DNA of 64,000 nt from Croceicoccus gelatinilyticus (GCF_018398395.1 NZ_JAHCBF010000010.1:1-64000), one strand, 5' to 3'. Shown: positions 1 to 8,227, numbered from the stretch's first letter. The notes: a model not told the origin generated them from the sequence alone. Made by a program: numbers and translations.

Positions 1-5
1 GTCGA

Positions 6-1244
6 TCAGCCGTGGCGCATCATGTCCATCGGACTGCGCCAATGGGCGCATGGGTCGTGATTAATGCGCCTTGGTATAAGCTGGCGCAGCCTCTTCCATC
101 GATTTGGGGACAAGGCCTCCGAAGCCGAGGCGAACCGACCTTCTACATAGGCTTTCTCGGCATCGACTGAGGTAATGACCTGCTCGGGCCATTGGAGGGA
201 AGTGAGCTTCCCGCCGAAGACGCAACCGGTGTCGATCGAGATGACCCGGTTCTTGATGCGGACATCATCATAGACGACGTGCCCATGCACCACGAAGGCA
301 TCGCCGGAGTAGTCATGGGCCCAGTCTATGCGCGCGGGGTAACCGTCAGGATCATTCGGTGCGTCGGGATCGGTGAGCCCGTAGGTCGCGAAGGCGTCGG
401 CTTCCTTGGTGCGCCTGCCATGCAAATGCTCGGCGAGGCCAGCATGCGCGACGACAAGCCTTCCCTGGTCGAGCATGTAATGACGCTCGTTGGACAGAAT
501 CCAGCGACCGAGTTCGGTCCGGTGAGCAACCGAGAGATTGCTGAGCTCTTTCGCGGTTTCGACGATTGCACCCTTCATGACCACGTCGCGGCCCATCAAC
601 CAGCGCGCTACCTTGTCGTCGTGGTTTCCGATCGCAAAGTAGCCGCCAAAGCGCACGAGTTGGCGCGCGATGAGAAGCGAGGCGTAGTTATGTGGGCCGC
701 GGTCGACGAGGTCGCCCAGCAGTACGGCCTTTCGGCCCGCAGCATGGGGTCTGATGTAGGCTCGCCAATCCGCCGGGCCGGCATCTTCCCAGCCATTATC
801 TGCGTATCCCAGCCGCTCGAGCAAGGTCATGAATTCACGGGCGCAGCCGTGTACATCGCCTATAATGTCGAAGGGGCCTTCGTCGGCTCGACGGTCATTC
901 GGCATGGGAACGCCTTCGAAGACAGACTTGAATCCGCCCACGTTATCGAAATGGAGTTGGGCCTGCCCAGGCTCGTCGATGATGGCGACAGGCACCGAGC
1001 CTCGCCCCTTGGCGATCCTGGCAAGGTCACGAAGGGCAGCATCGTGGTAGCGAGGCAGCAAGGCAATCGCCCTGCCCTTCTCGCGCAGTTCGGCGATGAG
1101 GCCTGCTTTTGCGACTGTGGGATTATTGATGTCCCAGAAGATGGGTTCTGCGCTCAGGAGGTTCCGGATCTCCTCGACGATCTCGGCCGGAGCATCTCCG
1201 GCGACAGCGACGAGGGATTGCGATGGGATCTGCAGCTTGCTCAT
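6..1244 (-). CDS. Metallophosphoesterase resembling the phosphatase domain of bacterial Pnkp, with a degenerate N-terminal kinase-like region
   Basis: This 412-residue protein is predicted to hydrolyse phosphoesters with a two-metal calcineurin-type centre. The metal-binding motifs are visible: GDVHGC near residues 129-134, GDLVDRG near 177-183, GNHDD near 206-210, then AHAGL and VHGH. The order matches the PPP/PrpE/Pnkp-phosphatase family. The first 120 residues (VAVAGDAPAE near the start) sit where bacterial Pnkp has its P-loop kinase, but no GxxxxGK[ST] motif is present, so kinase activity is unlikely. The gene lies 7 bp downstream of a small unknown gene and is probably co-transcribed with it. 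The phosphatase fold is secure; the substrate (RNA/DNA ends, dinucleotide or protein) is not known. Confidence 0.8.
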   Translation of the reverse strand: MSKLQIPSQSLVAVAGDAPAEIVEEIRNLLSAEPIFWDINNPTVAKAGLIAELREKGRAIALLPRYHDAALRDLARIAKGRGSVPVAIIDEPGQAQLHFDNVGGFKSVFEGVPMPNDRRADEGPFDIIGDVHGCAREFMTLLERLGYADNGWEDAGPADWRAYIRPHAAGRKAVLLGDLVDRGPHNYASLLIARQLVRFGGYFAIGNHDDKVARWLMGRDVVMKGAIVETAKELSNLSVAHRTELGRWILSNERHYMLDQGRLVVAHAGLAEHLHGRRTKEADAFATYGLTDPDAPNDPDGYPARIDWAHDYSGDAFVVHGHVVYDDVRIKNRVISIDTGCVFGGKLTSLQWPEQVITSVDAEKAYVEGRFASASEALSPNRWKRLRQLIPRRINHDPCAHWRSPMDMMRHG

Positions 1245-1251
1245 GGCGATA

Positions 1252-1533
1252 TCAGTTGCAGGGCCCGTTCCAGTACCCGGCTGCGACGACGCGTAGCTTT
1301 CCGGCCTGGTCGGTTTGGAAAAATTCGGCCGGGGTGCCGGTGAACCACGGGATCGCCCTGCCGATAAGGTCCTTCTGGTCTTCGTCGATGATCGCGTCGA
1401 TAGGACCTTTCCAGTGCTCGGCGTTCTTTACGGCGTCGAAGCCTGCCTCGATCTCTTCGATCGTAAAGGGACCGCGTGCCCGGGCGAGATGCTCTTCGAT
1501 ATCCTTGCGGTGATCGGAAGCGCGATCATTCAT
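1252..1533 (-). CDS. Small conserved-looking hypothetical protein
   Basis: This encodes a 93-residue acidic, soluble protein that I do not recognise. The ATG at 1533 is preferred over an in-frame start at 1548 because GGAG lies just upstream of it at a good distance. It ends 7 bp before the metallophosphoesterase start, so the two are probably translated from one mRNA. No signal peptide or membrane segment is visible. The tryptophan- and acid-rich C-terminal half gives no functional clue. Confidence 0.6.
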   Translation of the reverse strand: MNDRASDHRKDIEEHLARARGPFTIEEIEAGFDAVKNAEHWKGPIDAIIDEDQKDLIGRAIPWFTGTPAEFFQTDQAGKLRVVAAGYWNGPCN

Positions 1534-1588
1534 CGTTTTTCTCCACACAATGGAACCGGTGCCTTCGCCATCTTTGCGAAGTAACGGG

Positions 1589-1605
1589 CAGCGCCGGAGG
1601 CGCTG
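1589..1605 (-). terminator. Possible weak terminator hairpin
   Basis: A 7-bp perfect stem (CAGCGCC/GGCGCTG) with a 3-nt loop lies between the CYTH gene stop (1644) and the next minus-strand gene (1533). There is no U-tract, so termination is doubtful. Confidence 0.3.
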
Positions 1606-1643
1606 GCTTGAGACTATTCAGGTTTGGATGAGCGCCTGGTGCG

Positions 1644-2192
1644 TCAGATGACGCCGATGACAGGCTCGGGATGGGGTCGCCGGCCCTTCAGGACATCGAA
1701 GAGGGCCTTGTTCGAGTAAGACCCGTCGCCGGTCACCTCGTAGGCCAGCCATGCTGGCAAATGCACTTCGTCGTCGAGAGAGCCAAGTTCGATCTCTACC
1801 AGCGCCATGCCGTCGAGCAGGTTCTTGAAGAAGTCGATTTCGATGACATGGCTTCCGCCCAAGGGAAGCTTGTAGCGGGTCTTCTCGAGAACCATTCCTG
1901 CCGACAGCAGGAACTGCTTGTGGGTTTCGGCCGTGCCTTGCTCTTCGATCTCGATGGACGAGCCTTTCGCGATGGCTCGCTTCATCGTGGTCGTGTAGCT
2001 GACCGCCCCATCCTTCTCGGTACGCCTCGAGCGTATGGCCCAGTCACCGGTCCCATCGAGATAGATCTGCTCGATCTGTACAGGTTCGTGCCCTTGGCAC
2101 CGTGCCAGTGCGATCTCTTCCATGACGAGGAATTTGCGCTCGCATTCGATGCGCGTGCCATCAGGCTGGCAGTCCTTGCCATTGAGAAACAT
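1644..2192 (-). CDS. CYTH-domain (triphosphate tunnel) protein
   Basis: This 182-residue protein has the N-terminal ExExK signature of the CYTH superfamily (E16-C-E18-R-K20). Further acidic strand motifs (IEIEE in the middle, EIDFF and VEIELGS later) fit the eight-stranded tunnel that binds triphosphate and divalent metal. Relatives include inorganic triphosphatase, thiamine triphosphatase and class IV adenylate cyclase; single-domain proteins of this size are usually tripolyphosphatases, but the substrate cannot be read here. The ATG at 2192 follows a good GGAAGA ribosome site. It appears to be transcribed alone, with a promoter-like CATCC-TCAAAT element about 45 bp upstream. Confidence 0.85.
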   Translation of the reverse strand: MFLNGKDCQPDGTRIECERKFLVMEEIALARCQGHEPVQIEQIYLDGTGDWAIRSRRTEKDGAVSYTTTMKRAIAKGSSIEIEEQGTAETHKQFLLSAGMVLEKTRYKLPLGGSHVIEIDFFKNLLDGMALVEIELGSLDDEVHLPAWLAYEVTGDGSYSNKALFDVLKGRRPHPEPVIGVI

Positions 2193-2233
2193 TGGTCTTC
2201 CTTCAAGTGGGGGAATTGAAGAGCCGTCCTGCT

Positions 2234-2245
2234 ATTTGAGGATGG
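2234..2245 (-). promoter_or_regulatory. CATCC-TAnAAT-type promoter element upstream of the CYTH gene
   Basis: On the minus strand this reads CCATCCTCAAAT, a member of the recurring CATCC-TAnAA element seen before many transcription units in this window. The last six bases resemble a -10 box. It lies 42-53 bp before the CYTH start codon. Confidence 0.45.
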
Positions 2246-2280
2246 CCAGATAATGCAAGCGACTTGCGCTGAAATGCACA

Positions 2281-2309
2281 GAGGCCGGAGCGGTTATCGC
2301 TCCGGCCTC
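2281..2309 (-). terminator. Rho-independent-type hairpin after the SLOG gene
   Basis: A perfect 12-bp GC-rich stem (GAGGCCGGAGCG with its complement) and a 5-nt loop lie 14 bp beyond the stop codon of the SLOG-domain gene. The U-run that follows is poor, but position and stem strength support a terminator. Confidence 0.7.
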
Positions 2310-2322
2310 AAGGCAAGCGGCC

Positions 2323-2976
2323 TTACAGGCCCAGGGCGGCGATAAGGGCCGCGCGATGATCCGGGCGCTGCAGGTTCACGATAGTGATGCCCCGGTCCAT
2401 CGCGACGCGAAGCGCCTGGCCCGTGCCGCCGGTGGGGCCGCCGTCGACCGTCCAGCAGATGACGACGTCAGTCGGCCGGTCGAGCTGCGGCCCAAGCACC
2501 TGCGGCATGTTACGCGAATGCAGGGCCTTGGCGCCGTCCGAACAGCGATGCCAGGCGGGGTGGTAGTGCGAGGCCATCTCTTTCGCCGTCTCGAAGAGCG
2601 GACCGGAAAGGATGATGGGAGCGCCGGGCCCGCTGGTGGGGCGCTTACGGCCGAGGATGCGGTCAAGGTCGAGGGACAAGCCGCCGATCTTCGGCTTGAA
2701 GCCGCGCCACGGGTGGAAGATCTCGCAGTTCGCCGCATCGCGCCAGCCGGCCTCGAATGCGAGATCCGCGCCGCCAGCCCCGCCCGAGCGAAGCTTACCG
2801 CCGCGCGCCTCGCACGCCGTGCCGATACGCGTCATGAGCGCCAGCACGTCGTCCGGCGTTTCGCGTGACCCGATGCCGGTCACGACGAAGTCCGGACGCG
2901 CGAAGATCGTGTTCAGAACGGCAGCGAGGTCATTGCTGCGCGAGGTGCGAGTGTCGTTAAGCCCAAGGTCCATCAT
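2323..2976 (-). CDS. SLOG-superfamily (DprA/YspA-like) Rossmann protein
   Basis: This 217-residue protein has VVTGIGSRETP near residue 30 followed by a helix and LRSGGAGGADLAFE, the nucleotide-binding pattern of SLOG/LOG-type Rossmann folds. Such proteins bind nucleotides, ssDNA or nucleotide-derived signals and are common in phages and mobile elements. Later segments (VVICWTVDGGPTGGTGQAL, then a terminal DHRAALIAALGL) also fit, since many SLOG proteins have a GGT-Q motif. The ATG at 2976 (followed by a second ATG) has a GGAG upstream; the longer in-frame extension to 3117 overlaps the preceding gene and is rejected. Function beyond the fold is unknown. Confidence 0.75.
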   Translation of the reverse strand: MMDLGLNDTRTSRSNDLAAVLNTIFARPDFVVTGIGSRETPDDVLALMTRIGTACEARGGKLRSGGAGGADLAFEAGWRDAANCEIFHPWRGFKPKIGGLSLDLDRILGRKRPTSGPGAPIILSGPLFETAKEMASHYHPAWHRCSDGAKALHSRNMPQVLGPQLDRPTDVVICWTVDGGPTGGTGQALRVAMDRGITIVNLQRPDHRAALIAALGL

Positions 2977-3044
2977 TTTCCCAACTCCATGCCAGTGACG
3001 ACAGGAGCGATCAGGCAAACCCCGGGATGAAATGGACCTTGGGC

Positions 3045-3641
3045 TTAATGACCTGCCCACTCGTAATAGATGCGGTCGCGGCCGGCGTCGTAATGCGCTT
3101 CCACCAGCTCTCCGCAATTGTAGCAGCCGAACACTGCAAGAGACCCGTCTGTCCCCTTCGATAGCCTGAGGAATTTCCAGTTCATGGCATCAAGGTCGAT
3201 AACTTTGCCTTGCTCGTCGGTGACGACGACCGCCATGTAGGCGAAGTCCATGTCGCAATCTTCAAGGACCGCAATTCGCGCCCTAAGCGTCCTGCCTGGC
3301 ACAGGCTGCCATGTCTGGTCGAAGCTTCCGGGAAACTCGGCGAGGGTCTTCTTGATCTGCGCATCCGTGGCCCTGTCAGGGGATACGATCTCATCCTCCT
3401 TCACGAATTCGAAGAAGCAGGTCTTTGACTTGGAACGCATACCCCTGTTGGCGTTGAGGAAATTGTCGATATCGGTTGCATCTACCCCGCCATCGCGGGT
3501 CTTGGTGGGCAGGATGCTGAAGTCGGTGGCCCAGAAGTTGGCGCCATCGCCCGGGTTGACGAAGATCGTCGCCTTGGCAGCTGAAATGTGAGGCACAAAC
3601 AAGCATGCTGCGGCCAGCGCGGATATCAGATGCTTCTTCAA
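3045..3641 (-). CDS. Secreted hypothetical protein
   Basis: This 198-residue protein starts with a clear signal peptide (basic KK, hydrophobic stretch, ISAAKA cleavage region near residue 24). The start is TTG at 3641, supported by a strong GGGGGG ribosome site a few bases upstream. The mature protein is soluble and has four cysteines, including a C-Y-N-C pair near residue 174, suggesting disulphides in the periplasm. I do not recognise the family. It sits downstream of another secreted protein (15 bp gap) and of fliA, so it may be expressed with the flagellar operon. Confidence 0.7.
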   Translation of the reverse strand: MKKHLISALAAACLFVPHISAAKATIFVNPGDGANFWATDFSILPTKTRDGGVDATDIDNFLNANRGMRSKSKTCFFEFVKEDEIVSPDRATDAQIKKTLAEFPGSFDQTWQPVPGRTLRARIAVLEDCDMDFAYMAVVVTDEQGKVIDLDAMNWKFLRLSKGTDGSLAVFGCYNCGELVEAHYDAGRDRIYYEWAGH

Positions 3642-3656
3642 CGTATTCCCCCCGGA

Positions 3657-4082
3657 TCAGTTGTCGTCCATCGGCTCATGGCCGCCGAATGCGTCATCAG
3701 GAATACCGGTGAACTTCATGCGATGGCAATCCGCCATGACGCGCCCGAGATAATCGATGGGCGCAGAGACGCGAAGCTGCATCATGCGCATCTGGTCGGT
3801 GATGGCGAGATACCATGAATGGTCTTCGTCGATCTCTTCTGCGAGCCAGATGCGGCCGCCGCGGCGATCCAGAGGGCGCGCAATTCCGCATCCATCATCG
3901 TCGCTGCACCAGTGGCCTGACCGCTCATCGATGCGGAAGGTCCAGGTGCGCTGAGAGCTTTGTTCATGGTCCTCGATCGTCGAGATCAAGGTCCCTTGGC
4001 AGAAGAGGTTGTACTGGTCGGTAGCTGCCTGTGCGGGAGCAGCGATGCCTGCCAGAAGCAGGGTAAGAAATGCCTTGGTCAT
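3657..4082 (-). CDS. Small secreted hypothetical protein
   Basis: This 141-residue protein has a typical signal peptide (hydrophobic residues 4-18, cleavage after AQA). The mature part is about 122 residues with cysteines near positions 28, 59, 65 and 119. It contains no domain that I recognise. It lies between fliA and another secreted gene, all in the same direction with short gaps, so co-transcription with fliA is possible but a link to motility is only inferred from position. Confidence 0.7.
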   Translation of the reverse strand: MTKAFLTLLLAGIAAPAQAATDQYNLFCQGTLISTIEDHEQSSQRTWTFRIDERSGHWCSDDDGCGIARPLDRRGGRIWLAEEIDEDHSWYLAITDQMRMMQLRVSAPIDYLGRVMADCHRMKFTGIPDDAFGGHEPMDDN

Positions 4083-4165
4083 ATGGGGTTACCTACATGC
4101 ACGCCTTTCGGCGGCAAGCCTTTTCCTTCCAGGTTTGAGGGCATGCTTCCTCTCCCCGATCGGGA

Positions 4166-4915
4166 TCAGAGGACGGAAATGTCAGGCCCCAAAGCCTCCC
4201 GCAGCGCATCAAGAGCTTGCGCCTTGAGCTGGTGCACACGCGGGACGCTGACCTCGAGGACCTGCGCGATCTCTGACAGGTTCAGCTCGTCGACGAAGTA
4301 GAGCTGGGTGATCAGCTGAAGCCGCTGGGGCAATGCCCCGATGGCGGCTGCGAGATTTTCGTGAACTTCGGAGTCCTCGAGCACCGCGTGGGCATCCGGG
4401 GAGTCATCGGCAAATGCCAACTGGTTGTCGTTGTAGGCATCGTCGATGGGCTCAAACCGGGCAGGCGCACTGGAGGCGAGCATAGCCGAGTATTCGGCAA
4501 TATCGATACCGAGCGCTTCGGCGATCTCTGCTTCACTGGGCTGCCGGCCAAGCATGGCTGCCAGCTTGTTTTGCTCGCCTGCGATCTCGCGACGCTTGCG
4601 AGTAGCGGCCCTTGTCGTCGGAGCATCCTTGCGGATGAGATCGATCATGGCTCCGCGAACGCGCGTCTTGGCATAGGCCGAGAAGGCGTGTTCGCCCTGC
4701 CCCTGATGGCGCTGGACACATTCTGTGAGCGCGACGAGCCCCGCCTGGATGAGGTCGTCCACCTCGATGCTGCTTACGCCCCCGCCATAGGTGTGCCACG
4801 CAAGGCGCTTCACCATGGGGAGGTAGCGGCGGATCATGTCGGACTGGGTGCCTTCGTAGGCCGAGCGGGCATAAGCACCCTTGGCCCGCGAGAAAGCGGC
4901 TGCATCATGCCTCAT
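4166..4915 (-). CDS. fliA: Flagellar sigma factor sigma-28 (FliA)
   Basis: This 249-residue sigma-70-family protein directs RNA polymerase to late flagellar promoters. Region 2 is visible near residues 25-95 (RYLPMVKRLAWH, DDLIQAGLVALTECV, FSAYAKTRVRGAMIDLIRK), region 3 near 100-150 and region 4 with its helix-turn-helix at the C-terminus (NLSEIAQVLEVSVPRVHQLKAQALDALR). Length and architecture match FliA. Its ATG overlaps the flhA stop by 4 bp, so the two are translationally coupled. The cognate anti-sigma factor FlgM is encoded 3.3 kb away at 8227-8505. Confidence 0.93.
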   Translation of the reverse strand: MRHDAAAFSRAKGAYARSAYEGTQSDMIRRYLPMVKRLAWHTYGGGVSSIEVDDLIQAGLVALTECVQRHQGQGEHAFSAYAKTRVRGAMIDLIRKDAPTTRAATRKRREIAGEQNKLAAMLGRQPSEAEIAEALGIDIAEYSAMLASSAPARFEPIDDAYNDNQLAFADDSPDAHAVLEDSEVHENLAAAIGALPQRLQLITQLYFVDELNLSEIAQVLEVSVPRVHQLKAQALDALREALGPDISVL

Positions 4916-7014
4916 GCTGCGAGCTCCTTGGGTGCCGTGCCCTGGAGAGCATCATTGGCGGGCTGTGCGCCGATGGTCTCCACGACCTCGATAGGCTGGC
5001 TGATCGGCAATTCGCCGATCGAGATGACGACGCATTCAGGAGAGCGCTGGCGGACAAGCGCCGCGACTGCCCGACGGGATTGCGGCTGAACGATGAGCGC
5101 GGGAGGCGTCGCGCCCGGACCGCGGCTATCGATGATCTGGCGAATCCGGCGCGAAATCGTGTTCGCCAGTTCCGGTTCGATGACGGGCCAGCCGGTCACA
5201 GGGTCCTTCAGGCCCTGCAGGATGGCCGTTTCGAGATTGCCGTCGAGGGTGAGGACCGGAAGGTTGCGATTGGGCGGGCAGATGCGGCCCACGATGGTCG
5301 CACCAAGATCGTTGCGGACCTTGTCGACGATTTGCTCGTGATCCTGCGTCGACTGGACGGCACGCGAGAGGCTCGAGAAGATCGGCATCGGGTGCGTGAT
5401 GGGAATGCCGTCTTCGAGAAGCGTCCGCATGACGCGGGTGACGGCGGCAAGCGAGAGCGGCTGCGGGTGGAAGGTTTCGACCAGGCTTTCCGAGTGCAGC
5501 TTGGTGGCATCGATCAGCGACTGGACTTCGTCCGGCCCCAGCAGGTCGTGCGCACGCTCGCCAAGCAGCTCGTTGAGATGGGTGGCGATGACGGTGCCCG
5601 GATCAACGACGAGATATCCGTTGGCGGTTGCGAGGTCGCGATTGGCCTTCTCCACCCAGATGGCAGGACATCCAAAGCTGGGGTCGACGGCTGCATCGCC
5701 CGATAGCTTTGCGTTGGGCGTCGCTTCGCCGGTATCGATGGCGAGCAGCCTTTCGGGCTGGATGGTTGCGCCGCCGACCATCACGCCGCCAAGCATGACG
5801 CGGTAGTCATAGGGCGGCATCTCCAGAGCATCGCGGATGCGGAACTGGGGAACGATGAAGCCGAAATTGCGGGAAAGCTGCTTCCGCACGCCCGTAATGC
5901 GCGAGATCAGCGGCGAGCCCTTCTTCTCGTCGACGAGCGACACGAGGCCATAACCGAATTCGAGCGTCACCAACGTGTGGTCGGAGACATCGCTTAGTTC
6001 GATCTTGTTCGGGTCGGCCTGGACTGCAGGTTCAGGATCGGCGGCCGGACGCGCGGCATTTCGCTTGAGCTTGTGGGCGAGGAAGAAAGCCGCAGCGGCA
6101 GCCGGAAAGAAGATGCTCTGCGGCATGGCCGGGATCATCCCGATTGCGGCGAGCACGAATGCTACCGGCAGCCAGCTGCGCGGGTCGGCGAATTGCCCGC
6201 CGATCTGGCCCGCGAGATCGCGCGTGTCGGAGACGCGCGTGACGATGACTGCGGCCGCGATAGAGAGCAGGAGCGAGGGGACCTGCGCAACAAGCGCATC
6301 GCCGATCGCGAGCTGGATATAGGTTTCCGCTGCCTGCCCGGCCGATAGGCCGTGTGTAATCATGCCGAGGCACAGGCCAGCGATGATGTTGACGGCAAGA
6401 ATGAGGAGCGCGGCAATCGCGTCGCCCTTCACGAACTTGGAAGCACCGTCCATCGAGCCGTAGAATTCGGCCTCGGTCGCGACCTCGCGGCGGCGGGCCT
6501 TGGCCTCGTCCGCCTTCAGGATGCCTGCGGCCAGATCGGCGTCGATTGCCATCTGCTTGCCCGGGAGGGCATCGAGCGTGAAGCGTGCGGAGACTTCCGA
6601 CACGCGCCCTGCGCCCTTGGTCACCACGATCAGGTTGATGATCATGAGGATCAGGAAGACGAAAATGCCAACAGCGAAATTGCCGCCGATCAGGAAGGCG
6701 CCGAAGGCCTCGATGATATGGCCGGCAGCAGAGCCGCCTTCGTGGCCATGGACCAGGACAACGCGGGTAGAGGCAACGTTTAGCGCAAGGCGCAAAAGCG
6801 TGGCGAACAGGAGCACCGACGGGAACGACGAGAAGTCGAGAACCTTCTGCGCGTTCATGGCGGCCATCAGGATCGCAACCGACAGCGCGATATTGAGAAC
6901 GAAGGATATGTCGAGAAGGATCGCCGGTACCGGGACGATCATCAGCAGCATCAGCGCGATGATACCGCCGGGCAGCGCAATGGCGCTGGCGTCGAACTTG
7001 CTACGAGCGCTCAC
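4912..7014 (-). CDS. flhA: Flagellar export gate protein FlhA
   Basis: FlhA is the large inner-membrane subunit of the flagellar type III export gate; its cytoplasmic C-terminal ring docks chaperone-substrate complexes. The 700-residue protein has about eight hydrophobic segments in residues 10-320 and the conserved cytoplasmic loop (VTKGAGRVSEVSARFTLD, then LPGKQMAIDADL) of the FHIPEP family. The cytosolic domain follows. The start is GTG at 7014, overlapping the transglycosylase stop by 4 bp. It is transcribed with that gene and with fliA from the sigma-54 promoter at 7885-7900. Confidence 0.97.
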   Translation of the reverse strand: MSARSKFDASAIALPGGIIALMLLMIVPVPAILLDISFVLNIALSVAILMAAMNAQKVLDFSSFPSVLLFATLLRLALNVASTRVVLVHGHEGGSAAGHIIEAFGAFLIGGNFAVGIFVFLILMIINLIVVTKGAGRVSEVSARFTLDALPGKQMAIDADLAAGILKADEAKARRREVATEAEFYGSMDGASKFVKGDAIAALLILAVNIIAGLCLGMITHGLSAGQAAETYIQLAIGDALVAQVPSLLLSIAAAVIVTRVSDTRDLAGQIGGQFADPRSWLPVAFVLAAIGMIPAMPQSIFFPAAAAAFFLAHKLKRNAARPAADPEPAVQADPNKIELSDVSDHTLVTLEFGYGLVSLVDEKKGSPLISRITGVRKQLSRNFGFIVPQFRIRDALEMPPYDYRVMLGGVMVGGATIQPERLLAIDTGEATPNAKLSGDAAVDPSFGCPAIWVEKANRDLATANGYLVVDPGTVIATHLNELLGERAHDLLGPDEVQSLIDATKLHSESLVETFHPQPLSLAAVTRVMRTLLEDGIPITHPMPIFSSLSRAVQSTQDHEQIVDKVRNDLGATIVGRICPPNRNLPVLTLDGNLETAILQGLKDPVTGWPVIEPELANTISRRIRQIIDSRGPGATPPALIVQPQSRRAVAALVRQRSPECVVISIGELPISQPIEVVETIGAQPANDALQGTAPKELAA

Positions 7015-7850
7015 AGGCCGAACTTCTCGAAGCGGGCGTAAGCGGCCTTGATGGCAGGCGGCGCGCTATCGCGGCCTGCTCCCCCGAACATCTGGTCGAG
7101 GCTGGCCGACATTGTCCGCGGCTTATGGTTGGCCACCGGCATCGCCGGCGCCATGGGCGTCGGGATCGCAGAGACAGGAGCGGTTCGAGCGGCGATGATC
7201 GAGATCGGGTCGATAGCCGGATCGAAGTCGCCTCCTGCCTGCATGGCCGAAGCGACCTTCTGGTCGACGAGGTTCATGACCTCGCGAAGCGATCGGTCCC
7301 TGCCCTGCCCGTCGAAGAAGATCGCTCGGTTTGCAGAGGCAGCACTCGGGAAGAGGTCAGATGCAGAAGCGGCCGGATCGCGTTCCAGGGCCGAGAGGAA
7401 GCGCGATGCGTCGCCGCTGCCGAGGAAATGGCCGAGATAGAGTTCTGAGGCGACGGGCTGGCGACCCAGCATCCGGGTCATGTCGTCCCTGTTGTCGCCG
7501 GCCAGCTCTCCGGCCATCAGCGAGGACGCGGCGGGATCATACCGCAGCGACAGGATACGCTCGCTCATGCGCGGGTCGGTAATACGGCCATTGGAGATAG
7601 CCGCGCTGGCCCAGCCGAAGCCATGCTTGGAGCCATGACGCTCCAAGGTGCCAAGCCAAGTCGACTTGGTGAACTGATAAAGGCCAGCCGCACTCGAAGT
7701 GCCGGCCTTGGCGTTGGGATTAAGAGAGGATTCGATGCGTGCCTGCGCGAGGAGGAAATTGAAATCCTCGCCGGTTCGCTCTGCAGCCCTGGCAATATCG
7801 GCCCGCACGGTTGCAGGCTGGCTGACAGGTGAAATTGGTGTTCCGCTCAT
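7011..7850 (-). CDS. Lytic transglycosylase (SLT domain) for flagellar assembly
   Basis: This 279-residue protein contains an SLT-type fold near residues 25-150: ARIESSLNPNAK (catalytic Glu in the first helix), then SSAAGLYQFTKSTWL and a GHFLGSG segment. It should cut peptidoglycan so that the rod can pass. The flgJ of this cluster lacks a muramidase domain, so this protein probably supplies that activity, as separate transglycosylases do in other alphaproteobacteria. The ATG at 7850 is preferred: the upstream in-frame start at 7889 lies inside the -12 element of a sigma-54 promoter. No clear signal peptide is visible, so export may occur through the flagellar system itself. Confidence 0.85.
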   Translation of the reverse strand: MSGTPISPVSQPATVRADIARAAERTGEDFNFLLAQARIESSLNPNAKAGTSSAAGLYQFTKSTWLGTLERHGSKHGFGWASAAISNGRITDPRMSERILSLRYDPAASSLMAGELAGDNRDDMTRMLGRQPVASELYLGHFLGSGDASRFLSALERDPAASASDLFPSAASANRAIFFDGQGRDRSLREVMNLVDQKVASAMQAGGDFDPAIDPISIIAARTAPVSAIPTPMAPAMPVANHKPRTMSASLDQMFGGAGRDSAPPAIKAAYARFEKFGL

Positions 7851-7884
7851 TGGACAGTCCCGTGAAATCAATCGGGACTGTCCG

Positions 7885-7900
7885 TGCAATTACCGTGCCA
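7885..7900 (-). promoter_or_regulatory. Sigma-54 promoter of the transglycosylase-flhA-fliA operon
   Basis: On the minus strand this reads TGGCACG-GTAA-TTGCA, a full match to the sigma-54 -24/-12 consensus with correct spacing. Transcription would begin near 7874 and give a leader of about 24 nt before the ATG at 7850. Two CGGCAA-N4-TTGCCG palindromes lie about 250-300 bp upstream inside flgN. Confidence 0.87.
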
Positions 7901-7903
7901 GTG

Positions 7904-8227
7904 TCAGCTACTCATGTCAGCGTAGCGTTTCGCGCCATAAAGACGCGGCGAACCTGTGAGCATGTCGATGCGGTTCGAGATGTTTGCGGCAACGAGGTTG
8001 CGCATCTGCTTGTTCGTCTCGTTGCAGTCGCGCGCCGTCATGAGCAGCGCCTTGCATTCATCGTCCAGCTCGATCGGGCCTAACCCGTCGATCGAACGAC
8101 AAAGCGCAAGTTTGTCGTTTGCTGCGATCGTGATCGCGTCGAGGTCGAGGGCGGCAATTGCTTGCCGCTCTGCGTCGAGAACGGCAAGAATTTGCCGCAG
8201 CTCTTTGCGCAGCTCGTTATTGGACAT
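7904..8227 (-). CDS. flgN: FlgN-like flagellar export chaperone
   Basis: This 107-residue, mostly helical protein follows flgM with overlapping stop and start codons, the position of flgN in many bacteria. The pattern LRKELRQILAVLDAERQAIAALDLDAI followed by an NDKLALC segment resembles the FlgN helical hairpin that binds the C-termini of the hook-filament junction proteins FlgK and FlgL. The family is poorly conserved, so the call rests on size, helicity and context. The coding sequence carries two CGGCAA-N4-TTGCCG palindromes, a possible second, regulatory use of this DNA. Confidence 0.65.
   Translation of the reverse strand: MSNNELRKELRQILAVLDAERQAIAALDLDAITIAANDKLALCRSIDGLGPIELDDECKALLMTARDCNETNKQMRNLVAANISNRIDMLTGSPRLYGAKRYADMSS
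8152..8167. promoter_or_regulatory. Palindrome CGGCAA-TTGC-TTGCCG (candidate FlbD-like site C)
   Basis: This 16-bp palindrome lies inside flgN, 30 bp from a second copy. It is one of five CGGCAA-N4-TTGCCG sites in the window, all next to sigma-54-type flagellar promoters. Binding by the sigma-54 activator at 25655-26959 is inferred. Confidence 0.6.
8182..8197. promoter_or_regulatory. Palindrome CGGCAA-GAAT-TTGCCG (candidate FlbD-like site D)
   Basis: This is a second 16-bp palindrome inside flgN, identical in all 16 bases to the copy at 32590-32605 in fliK. The pair at 8152 and 8182 lies upstream of the 7885-7900 sigma-54 promoter and downstream of the 9120-9135 one, so it could serve either. 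Confidence 0.6.

Noticed and set aside
192-1343. A 383-codon open frame on the plus strand
   Set aside because: It is the antisense shadow of the metallophosphoesterase gene; the minus-strand protein has clear catalytic motifs and this one has none.
5002-5020. CGGCAATTCGCCG in flhA as an activator palindrome
   Set aside because: One half-site is broken and no promoter-like sequence is adjacent.
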